A stretch of DNA of 50,542 nucleotides from Deltaproteobacteria bacterium (GTDB lineage Bacteria; Myxococcota_A; UBA796; SXON01): NCBI GenBank assembly GCA_014191855.1, contig BJHF01000047.1:1-50542 (forward strand), in the 5' to 3' direction. Made by a program: the position numbers and the translations under genes. Each line of letters begins with the position of its first letter. The stretch's first letter is position 1. Below are positions 25,991 to 33,547 of this stretch, in pieces. Below the pieces are notes generated by a model. The model saw only the letters and a program-made list of their open reading frames with translations, was not told where the DNA came from and did not search any database.

Positions 25991-27190
25991 ATGACGCTCC
26001 TCCTCCTCCTCACCGCCTGCAGCGACGACCGCCCTCCCGTGAGCGTGGACGATCCGCTGTCCTCGAGCCCCGTCGTGGACACGGGCGACGCAGACAGGGA
26101 CACCGGCGACAGCGACACCGACTCGGCGCCGGACACCGGGGAAGACACCTCTTCTCACCTGGGCTTGCCCTGCGTGCCGGACGAAACCCCATGCGGCGAA
26201 GGGGCCGCCTGCTGTACGAAGTGTTGCGAAGCCGATGCGGTGGCGGTGTGCACGGAGGTCGATGAATTCGGGGGCTGTCCCCTGCCCGATCTCGGCGTGG
26301 ACTACGACAACATGGTCAGCTCCATCGACGTACAGGACATCCTGTTCGCAGAGGATGACTGCGCCGTGGTCGAAGGCTGCGTGGAGTCTGCGGGGATGCG
26401 GCGCGTGCTTCGGTTCACAACCACGACGCCCAACACCGGCACGGCGGATGCGTTCTACGGCGACGTGGCCCACGGGGATAGCGGCGTGTATTCGGAGTGC
26501 CACGAGCACACCCACTTCAGCGAGTACGCCGAGAACCTGCTGGAGAGCGCCGACGGGAGCCTCACCATCGCGGGCAACAAGCAAGCGTTCTGCCTGATGG
26601 ACAACGAGAACTGGGGGAGCGTGGGCGGGGCGCGGTACACCTGCGACTTCCAGGGGATCAGCGTGGGCTGGGCCGACACCTACGCCGCCTCCCTCGACTG
26701 CCAGTGGGTAGACATTACCGATGTTCCAGCGGGAGACTACACGCTTCGGGTGACGGTGAACCCGGAGGAGCGCATGCCGGAGCGCTCCTACGCCAACAAC
26801 GCGGTGGAGGTGCCCGTGAGCATCCGCGACCGCGCCTCGCTCCCCCCGGTCACCGACCCGTGCCCCGGAATTGCCTACGGAGAATACAGGGACTGCGGGT
26901 GGGACCTGTCGTCATCGGCGGCGTGCACCCCCGGCTCCACCATCGAGGTGAGCTGCGATACCACGTGCCTCGGCGCCTGCGTGGGGGATCCGGTGCTGCG
27001 CGTGTGCGACGGGGCGGACAACGCTTGCCTCAGCTACGACGCCCTCGGCGCGAACGACCGAGCGGAGTGCGGCTCCTGGTGCCCGGCGGTGACGATCCCC
27101 TGCCCGGAAAGCGGGCTGGTGACCGCGCTCACCGCGGGATGGTCCACGGAAGATGCGGGAGAGTGCACGATCACCGTTAGCGAGTGGTGA
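25991..27190 (+). CDS. Lysyl oxidase-like copper enzyme, lipoprotein
   Basis: This 399-residue protein has an N-terminal lipobox (LLLLLTAC) and an acidic Asp/Thr/Ser linker, so it is probably anchored outside the cytoplasm. Residues about 90-280 are lysyl oxidase-like. The copper-binding motif is CHEHTH (H171, H173, H175). The lysine and tyrosine that form the LTQ cofactor in animal enzymes are both in place: K197 in GNKQAFCLMDNE and Y231 in WADTYAASLDCQW, 34 residues apart (35 in human LOX). The stretch DCQWVDITDVPAGDYTLRV is strongly LOX-like. Animal lysyl oxidases deaminate peptidyl lysine to allysine for cross-linking; the bacterial substrate is unknown. About 110 Cys-containing residues follow the LOX domain. 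The ATG at 25991 gives the signal peptide. Confidence 0.9.
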   Translation: MTLLLLLTACSDDRPPVSVDDPLSSSPVVDTGDADRDTGDSDTDSAPDTGEDTSSHLGLPCVPDETPCGEGAACCTKCCEADAVAVCTEVDEFGGCPLPDLGVDYDNMVSSIDVQDILFAEDDCAVVEGCVESAGMRRVLRFTTTTPNTGTADAFYGDVAHGDSGVYSECHEHTHFSEYAENLLESADGSLTIAGNKQAFCLMDNENWGSVGGARYTCDFQGISVGWADTYAASLDCQWVDITDVPAGDYTLRVTVNPEERMPERSYANNAVEVPVSIRDRASLPPVTDPCPGIAYGEYRDCGWDLSSSAACTPGSTIEVSCDTTCLGACVGDPVLRVCDGADNACLSYDALGANDRAECGSWCPAVTIPCPESGLVTALTAGWSTEDAGECTITVSEW

Positions 27191-27209
27191 CGAGATAGGC
27201 TGGGCCCCG

Positions 27210-30200
27210 ATGCGCCCCCCCGACCGAGGCTGGACCTGGCTGCGAAACGCACAGGGTGCCCCTGAGCGCGTGATTCACCACGGCCACGCGGGCAGGCTTG
27301 AGGTGCAAGGTGCGCCGGGGCTGCCCTGGGCCGCGTACCTGCGGGCGGCGCGCCTGGCTGCAGAAGCCGGCGCGGCGGCAGGCGCTCGGGTGGTCCTCGC
27401 CGCTGAAGATCGACGCGCCTGCGATGCGGCGCCAGAGCGCCCAACGGTGTCTTGCGCCCCCATTCGTCGGGTGCTGTTCTTTGAATCCCTGATGAACGCG
27501 GAGATGCCACACAACGACGGAGAGCTGAGCCAGGGGGTGCTGCACCTGGCCTCGTCGCTTGCGGGACTTCCTGTCGAGGTGGTGTTCGCCAACGTAAAGA
27601 TGGCGATCGTCGGGACGGATCGGCCCGTGCAGGGGCTGGACACCTTGGAGCGAGCACTGCTCGGTGGACCCATCGAGCTCGTTTGCATCACGTTGCTCGA
27701 GGGGTACTGGGATGGCGTCGTGTCGCTCATCCGTACGCTCCGTGAATTGGGTTGCCGAGCACACGTGGCCGTGGGCGGCGTGATGCCGTCTTTGGCTCCC
27801 GACGTGGTGGCCGCGCACCTGCCGGATGTCAGCTTCATTTGCCGGGGGGCGGGCGAGGTGTTCTTGCCGAAGATCGCGTCGATCCTCGGGGAAGGGGCCA
27901 ACGTGGACACGGCGCTCTCCGACGGGCAGGTCGCGAATCTGCTGACGATGGACGGCCTGTATGTCCGTGATGCGGCCGGCCATCGCCTGCTGGCGGCCAA
28001 CCCGGCGGCGGTGCAGGAGGTCCCGGATCTCGACGAGACGCCTCTCGACCTTCGCTTCCTTGAAGCGCGACACTTCGCGACCGGAATCGAGATCGCGTCG
28101 TCGCGCGGCTGCATCCACCGCTGTGTCTTCTGCTCCATCCTCGGCCGGGAGCGCTACCAGGCGCGGTCCGCCGCGGGGATCCTGGCGTTGTTGGAGCGTT
28201 ATGAGCTTCGCCTCCACGAGGTGTTCGGGGATTCGGTCCCCCGCCAGGCCCGCCGCGTACACTTCTCCGACGACGATTTTGCCTGCGATCGCGAACGCGC
28301 CCGCGATGTATTTCTCGGCATCCTTGGCACCCCCTTCCGCCTCGCCTCCGTTCAGGTGTCCGTCGCCGATCTGTGTGTTCGAGAGAATGGCGCGCCGGTC
28401 CCCTCCCCCGACACCGAGCTGCTCAACGCCATCCGCCCGGAGTGTTTTGATGACGCTGGCCGCTCGATCTCGCCGAGCGACTTCGTGGCCGACCATCGAA
28501 CGCGGCGTTGGTCGAGTTATCTTCAGGTGGGTGTCGAGAGTTTTTCGGACGTGGAGCTGGTGCGGCTCGGAAAGGGGTACAAACGGGAACACGTGCGGGT
28601 GATCCTCGGCGAGCTGGCGCGCCGCGAGCTCCACCACGACGCCTACTTCATCCTCTGCAACCGCCAAACCACCTTTCCGGAGCTGGTGGAGGTGCTGGAC
28701 GAGGTCATCCGACTCAAAACCCTGTATCCACGGTACTTCCACATCCGCTTTCCCGTCGTGCCCCGCCTCGTGAGCTACGCCACCAGCGCGAGCTGGCGGC
28801 GGCTCGTACGCCAGGGGGACGGCGAGGCTTTTGCCCTGCGCGGCATTTTGTCCGAGCCGGGGTATCCTGAGCTCGACTATCCGCTTGTCGACCATGATGA
28901 ACCTCGCGATCTCCTCGTTCGTGATTTTGTGGACGAGGGGCTGTTCACCGACGAGGACCTCTACGCGGGCACATTTGTGCGGCTGCGGGACCGGCTGGTG
29001 GCGCGCTGGACCGCATCGCCAGATCGCGAGGTAGAGTATGCCGCCCGGCTCGTGGATGACCGGCCGCGGCGGCGACTCTTCGAGCTCCTTGATCTTGCGC
29101 GCAGGGCCGGCCACCGCGACGGCTGGGGCCCCACCGAGGGGGACCCATCCCCTCACCCCGCGCAGGTGCAGGCCACCGCCGGCATGCGCTCGGCCGTAAC
29201 CGGCCAGGCGGACCGATTGCGCGAGCTGTGCGATACCCGACTCGGCCCGACCAAAGCGTGGTTACCGGCGTTCCAACGCTACGCGATGGGGGGCGTTACT
29301 CGGCTCGTCGTCATCCCCACCTGGCAGTGCGAGCTGCGCTGCAACTACTGTTACATCCCGAAGCAGGACGGCCGGGTGATGAACGTCGCCACCGTAGACC
29401 GGGCGATCGACCTGCTCTGTTCCAGCGAACGTACCGGCCTCACCCTGCAGTTCTTCGGCGGCGAAGCGCTCATGGAGTGGGGCCTCGTGCAGCACGCCAT
29501 CGGCGCCGGGGCGGTGCGAGCCAAAAAGCATGGCAAACGCCTGGACTTCGTGTTATCGAGCAACGGATGGTCGCTCGATGAAGCCAAGCTGGACTGGCTT
29601 CTGGGGCGCGACGTACGCCTGGAGCTCTCCCTCGACGGCGACGCTGAAACGCAGCGTCGGTTTCGTCCAGCCCACAAGCCGGGACAGGACTCGTACGACA
29701 ATGGCATCGCCCCGCGCGCCGCCGCAATCCTCGCTTCTGGGCTGGCGTATGACGTCATCATGGTGGTGCATCCCGAGCTCGTCGGGCGGCTGTGTCACAA
29801 CTACCAGCACATCGCTGGCCTCGGGTTTCGTCGCATCCAGATCAACTTCGCGTTGGGGAAGACATGGTCGTCGGCGCAGCGCAGCACGTTGGCCGCGCAG
29901 TTATTCGAGCTGTCGAGGTTCCTCCGCGCGAACCCGGGGGTGATCCTGGTGAACGCGGAGAACATCCCGATGCCGATGCGCCTCAACGCCGAGATCACGG
30001 TGGACTGGGACGGTACGATCTTCGGGGGCAACGCCTTCCTCCACGAAACGGAGCACAAAGCACGCTTCCGCCGCGGGCACCTGGACGATCTCGGCAACTT
30101 CGACCGCTACTGGATGGACGCGCCAACGAACCAGGAGCTCGTCGATTGGAGCTACGGACGCACGGTCACGGCGAACAACCTCGCGGTTGGCGCGGTGATG

Positions 30201-30263
30201 ACCGACTTCTTGAAGTGGTGGCGGGCCCGACCGGAGCGGGAAATGGACGTTCGATCACCGTGA
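27210..30263 (+). CDS. Double radical SAM protein with B12-binding-like N-terminus
   Basis: The 1017-residue protein combines two radical SAM modules. Residues about 85-230 resemble a cobalamin-binding-type Rossmann domain (AHVAVGGVMPSLAPDVVA, then FICRGAGEVFLPKI), though the His loop that ligates B12 is not evident. The first radical SAM domain has CIHRCVFC (C301, C305, C308) and continues to about residue 600. A second has CELRCNYC (C707, C711, C714) and LQFFGGEALMEW, and resembles SPASM-type peptide-modifying enzymes, but its C-terminus lacks the auxiliary-cluster cysteines. The second module is similar to the product of the next gene. The start is uncertain: ATG 27210 lies 20 bases after the lysyl oxidase gene, and ATG 27153 would overlap it. 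The reaction and substrate are unknown. Confidence 0.85.
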   Translation: MRPPDRGWTWLRNAQGAPERVIHHGHAGRLEVQGAPGLPWAAYLRAARLAAEAGAAAGARVVLAAEDRRACDAAPERPTVSCAPIRRVLFFESLMNAEMPHNDGELSQGVLHLASSLAGLPVEVVFANVKMAIVGTDRPVQGLDTLERALLGGPIELVCITLLEGYWDGVVSLIRTLRELGCRAHVAVGGVMPSLAPDVVAAHLPDVSFICRGAGEVFLPKIASILGEGANVDTALSDGQVANLLTMDGLYVRDAAGHRLLAANPAAVQEVPDLDETPLDLRFLEARHFATGIEIASSRGCIHRCVFCSILGRERYQARSAAGILALLERYELRLHEVFGDSVPRQARRVHFSDDDFACDRERARDVFLGILGTPFRLASVQVSVADLCVRENGAPVPSPDTELLNAIRPECFDDAGRSISPSDFVADHRTRRWSSYLQVGVESFSDVELVRLGKGYKREHVRVILGELARRELHHDAYFILCNRQTTFPELVEVLDEVIRLKTLYPRYFHIRFPVVPRLVSYATSASWRRLVRQGDGEAFALRGILSEPGYPELDYPLVDHDEPRDLLVRDFVDEGLFTDEDLYAGTFVRLRDRLVARWTASPDREVEYAARLVDDRPRRRLFELLDLARRAGHRDGWGPTEGDPSPHPAQVQATAGMRSAVTGQADRLRELCDTRLGPTKAWLPAFQRYAMGGVTRLVVIPTWQCELRCNYCYIPKQDGRVMNVATVDRAIDLLCSSERTGLTLQFFGGEALMEWGLVQHAIGAGAVRAKKHGKRLDFVLSSNGWSLDEAKLDWLLGRDVRLELSLDGDAETQRRFRPAHKPGQDSYDNGIAPRAAAILASGLAYDVIMVVHPELVGRLCHNYQHIAGLGFRRIQINFALGKTWSSAQRSTLAAQLFELSRFLRANPGVILVNAENIPMPMRLNAEITVDWDGTIFGGNAFLHETEHKARFRRGHLDDLGNFDRYWMDAPTNQELVDWSYGRTVTANNLAVGAVMTDFLKWWRARPEREMDVRSP

Positions 30264-31381
30264 ACATCCCGCTCCCGTCCGAAGGCCAGATCGACCGGCG
30301 GCTGGCGCAGATGTTGGCCGCCGACAGCACGCAGACTGGCGAAAACGCCGTTACCGACCGGCTGATGCTGATGCTCACCCGGAGCTGCGAGCTGCGGTGC
30401 GCCTACTGTTTTGTCGGCCTCACCGAGGAGGGTTTTGGCGAGCCCCACCCAGGCACGCTGGCCTCCGCATCGGCGGCAGAGCCCCCTCGGGGAGACATGG
30501 CGCCGGAGACAGCCCTTCGCGCCATTGATCTGCTGATGACGAGCGCCAAGCCGCGCCTGTCCATTCAGCTCTTCGGCGGCGAGCCGACGCGCCGCTGGGA
30601 CCTGGTGAGCGCGGTGCTGGGGCACGCGCTGCGTCACCCCATGCGGCGCTCCCGCGAGCTGGCGCTCCAGCTCACCACCAACGGCCTGGGTTTCGACCCT
30701 ACCCGGATCGCCGAATTGGGAGCGGCCGGCGTCGTGGTGCAGCTCTCGGTGGATGGGCAAGGCGCGGGCAACCGCTTTCGAAGGCCGTTTCTTTACGATC
30801 AGGGCGCCGCCGATGCTCGGTGGCTCGACGCCCTTCATGCCCTGCGCGCCGGCACCGCCCGTTGGTTCCTCAATGTGACGGTGCCACCCGCTGCGACCGG
30901 AGAATTACCCAGCCGCTACGCCGATGCCGTGGCCCTCGGCGCGCCCGCTTTGCAGCTCAACTACGCCACCGGGATGCACTTCAGCGGCGAACAACGCCAT
31001 GCCTGGCTCACCGGCCTCGCGGCCGTGCTCGCAGACCACCGCCGCGCCCCCGACCTCCAATTGTTCAATCGCCAGGCCGCAGCCGACCCCGCGCCCCTCT
31101 GCGGAGACACGCTCTGCGACGTTGATGGCACCCTGCTCCAGATTGGCGGAATCTTCCATGAGCGGCGTTTCCCAGCGTTGCGAAAGGCCTACACGCACGG
31201 CCACCTGCACACCGCAACCCGATGGGAGGGCCACCGCGCCACCCTGGCTGAGCTCTGGGCGCGAACGCAGGCGGCGCTCCCCCCCGAAGAGAGCGCATTG
31301 TTCCTGGAGGGAATGCGCCTTGGGGCGGCGAGCGATCTCGTCGCCCGCACGGTGGCGGTGCTCGTTCCGGGGCGCGTTTGA
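30260..31381 (+). CDS. Radical SAM protein, SPASM-like
   Basis: The 373-residue product has the radical SAM motif CELRCAYC (C43, C47, C50) and the SPASM-family strand IQLFGGEPTRRWD. Near the end there is CGDTLCDVDGTLLQIGG, which could be the remnant of an auxiliary-cluster domain. It resembles the second half of the preceding double protein in order and spacing, including the matching WDGTIFGGNAF / VDGTLLQIGGIF segment, so the two are probably paralogues. The GTG start overlaps the previous stop (GTGA), which implies coupled translation and perhaps a complex. No small peptide precursor gene fits in the gaps of the operon. Confidence 0.85.
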   Translation: MNIPLPSEGQIDRRLAQMLAADSTQTGENAVTDRLMLMLTRSCELRCAYCFVGLTEEGFGEPHPGTLASASAAEPPRGDMAPETALRAIDLLMTSAKPRLSIQLFGGEPTRRWDLVSAVLGHALRHPMRRSRELALQLTTNGLGFDPTRIAELGAAGVVVQLSVDGQGAGNRFRRPFLYDQGAADARWLDALHALRAGTARWFLNVTVPPAATGELPSRYADAVALGAPALQLNYATGMHFSGEQRHAWLTGLAAVLADHRRAPDLQLFNRQAAADPAPLCGDTLCDVDGTLLQIGGIFHERRFPALRKAYTHGHLHTATRWEGHRATLAELWARTQAALPPEESALFLEGMRLGAASDLVARTVAVLVPGRV

Positions 31382-31980
31382 GGCGCATCCTCGGGGTTGT
31401 CGGCGCCATTCTGGCCAATGTTGGCCCCTTGGTGGTGTTCTACGCGTTCGATTGGGCGTGGGGGCTGAAGCCCGCGATCGTGGCTTGCGCGGTGTTCTCC
31501 ATCGGGGAGGTACTCTGGCGCCTCCACCGCAAGGAGCCGATCACCTTCCTGTTCAAGGTCACCGCCACCACGACCGTTGGCCTCGGGGTCGTGGACATGT
31601 TCCTGGCGAACCCCACCTTCTTCAGCTACGAAGCCTCGATCACCAACGCCGCGTTCGGCGTGTGGTTCGCGTGGCTGATGGTCAAAGGGCCGGGGCCATT
31701 CGTGGATGAGATGGTGCGGCAGCGGCCCGACGTACTCGAGAAAATCGAGGGCGGGCGCGAGGGGTTGGAGGGGCTGATGCGCGTGTTATTGGCGATCGTC
31801 GTCGTGTACCACGTCGTCACTGCGGGAGCGTACCTTTGGATCGCTGCCCACTACACGGTGGAGGAGGCGGTGGGGATCCGCGCGATCTTTGGGAATGTGT
31901 CGCTCATCCCCTTTCTCGGCGCGGTGTACTTGTTTCTGAACCCGCTGCATGGGTGGGCGAAGCGGCGGGGGTGGGTTTAG
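31378..31980 (+). CDS. Membrane protein, YciB/IspZ (septation protein A)-like
   Basis: The 200-residue protein has about five membrane helices. Its N-terminus (ANVGPLVVFYAFDWAWGLKPAIVACAVFSIGEVLWRLHRKEPIT) resembles YciB, an inner-membrane protein linked to cell-envelope synthesis and septation in gamma-proteobacteria. The start is a TTG that overlaps the stop of the radical SAM gene (TTGA), so it belongs to the same coupled operon. A role as a membrane partner of the two radical SAM proteins is possible but only inferred from position. It meets the next gene tail to tail with a 4-base overlap. Confidence 0.7.
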   Translation: MRRILGVVGAILANVGPLVVFYAFDWAWGLKPAIVACAVFSIGEVLWRLHRKEPITFLFKVTATTTVGLGVVDMFLANPTFFSYEASITNAAFGVWFAWLMVKGPGPFVDEMVRQRPDVLEKIEGGREGLEGLMRVLLAIVVVYHVVTAGAYLWIAAHYTVEEAVGIRAIFGNVSLIPFLGAVYLFLNPLHGWAKRRGWV

Positions 31981-33506
31981 CGCGCCTCAGCCCCGCCCAA
32001 CCCCGCCACCAGGCGCTTCAGCGCCGAATCCAACGAAGCATCCGCCTTCACTTCCCCCCCGAGCACCCACACCCCAAAACGCGGCGCCTTCGCCATCACT
32101 TCGCCAGGCCACCCCGGCGCGCGCAGCCCCACCTCCACGCTCCGGCCCCCCGCGTGTCGCAGCGCCAGCGCCACCGCGTCCTCGGCCACCCGCACCCCGG
32201 CGAGCACCCATCCCTCCGCGAGCGGCACCGATTTGTGCCGCTGCAAAACAGCCGCGAACCGGCGCGCCGTCGCGACCAGCCACGCCCGCCCCTCGGGCGT
32301 TTCCCATGGATCGAGCGCCCGCTCCGGCTCAACCGCCCGCTCGTCCCCTCGCCCCTCCCGCTCCCGCTCCAACTGCGGGCGATCGTCGTGACCACCCCAG
32401 CGCCGCACGGGGGGCAGCCCCGCCTGGGCTCGCGCGTGCAGCTCGGCGAACGCCCGGTCCCGGCGACGCTTCACGACCTCCGGAGCCAACTGCACAGCGG
32501 GCGTGCCCGGTCGCGGCTGATACGCGTTGAACGATGGGAGATCGAAGGCACGACTGACGGCCACGCTCGCTTCGAACTCCTCGTCGGTCTCGTCACCAAA
32601 TCCATACAGCAGGTCGGTGCGCACCACGAGGCCCGGCGCCGCTTGCTTCAGACGCCGCACGGCCGCCACCACCTCGCCGGGATCGTAGGTGCGCTCCATC
32701 AGCGCGAGCACCCGGCGCGAGCCCGACTGGATGGGCAGCCCGATGTACGCCCATCGTCCGGAAGCGAACCAGGGCAACAGCGCGTCGAAGTGCTTCAAGA
32801 ACAAGGTCGGCTCGAACGACTCGCCCGCAAACGCGAGATCACCGGGCTCGGAGGTGACTTCGGCTACGAGGTCCACGATGCTCAAGCCGAGGTCGGCACC
32901 GTAGGCGCTGAGATCCGTCGACACGAGCAGCATGTCGTGGGTGCCCTCGGCAAGACCCCGCCGGATGTCGGCCAGGATCGCATCGATGGAGCGAGACTTC
33001 GGACGACCGGTGGCCCGCCGGATGGCGCAGAACTGGCAGGTGCCGAAGCAGCCAGTGCTCGCAACGATGTGCTGCCAGCGGGAAGCGAAATCGTTCCCCT
33101 GGTAGTCGTGGCGCAGCGTGGGCTGGACGTCGGCGTAGGGCGTGGTGGTGGCGCCAAAGACCTGATCCAAACCGTCCATGTGCCTCGGGTCGAGCCGCGA
33201 AGTAGAGGCGAAGGGCCGCAGCTCCTCCGCCAACCGCTTCGGCTCGATGCTCACGAGGCAGCCCGTGACCACCACCTCCGCGTGCGGGGCCTTCTGCGCG
33301 ATGGTCTGGAGGGCGTGCCAGGTGAGCTCGGCCTGAGAGGCATCCGAACCGCAGGTGTTCAGCAGGTGTACATCCGCTTCCGCGGCGTTCGTCGTGACCT
33401 CATAGCCATTCTGTACCAGGAACTCGTGTACCTGCGAGGAAACCGCGCCGGCGAACGGGCAACAGCGAAACGCCTGGTGCAGAAACACACGCGAGCCGGG
33501 CTGCAT
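31977..33506 (-). CDS. MiaB/RimO-like radical SAM protein without obvious TRAM domain
   Basis: The 509-residue product has the cysteine layout of radical SAM methylthiotransferases: N-terminal C15/C16, C52 in NTCGSD and C83 in TGCLVS, which would bind the auxiliary cluster, followed by C153, C157 and C160 in CFGTCQFC for the SAM-bound cluster. Members of this family insert a methylthio group into tRNA (MiaB, MtaB) or ribosomal protein S12 (RimO). The motif neighbourhoods diverge from MiaB and RimO, and the C-terminal part (residues about 350-509, with an Arg/Glu-rich linker) does not look like the usual RNA-binding TRAM domain. The target may therefore differ. It is convergent with the radical SAM operon, overlapping by 4 bases. 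Confidence 0.8.
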   Translation of the reverse strand: MQPGSRVFLHQAFRCCPFAGAVSSQVHEFLVQNGYEVTTNAAEADVHLLNTCGSDASQAELTWHALQTIAQKAPHAEVVVTGCLVSIEPKRLAEELRPFASTSRLDPRHMDGLDQVFGATTTPYADVQPTLRHDYQGNDFASRWQHIVASTGCFGTCQFCAIRRATGRPKSRSIDAILADIRRGLAEGTHDMLLVSTDLSAYGADLGLSIVDLVAEVTSEPGDLAFAGESFEPTLFLKHFDALLPWFASGRWAYIGLPIQSGSRRVLALMERTYDPGEVVAAVRRLKQAAPGLVVRTDLLYGFGDETDEEFEASVAVSRAFDLPSFNAYQPRPGTPAVQLAPEVVKRRRDRAFAELHARAQAGLPPVRRWGGHDDRPQLEREREGRGDERAVEPERALDPWETPEGRAWLVATARRFAAVLQRHKSVPLAEGWVLAGVRVAEDAVALALRHAGGRSVEVGLRAPGWPGEVMAKAPRFGVWVLGGEVKADASLDSALKRLVAGLGGAEAR

Positions 33507-33547
33507 CGGGTAGGGTTAACGCGCTCTCCACTGACCCCGGTGTGCTG

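Noticed and set aside
27153..27210. Earlier ATG for the double radical SAM gene
   Set aside because: It would overlap the lysyl oxidase gene by 38 bases and has GGAAG directly abutting the ATG; it remains possible but ATG 27210 was preferred.
25991..33506. Known phage-defence or toxin system among the radical SAM genes
   Set aside because: There is no viperin-like signature, nuclease, toxin or NTPase partner; the motifs are of SPASM-like, B12-type and methylthiotransferase classes.
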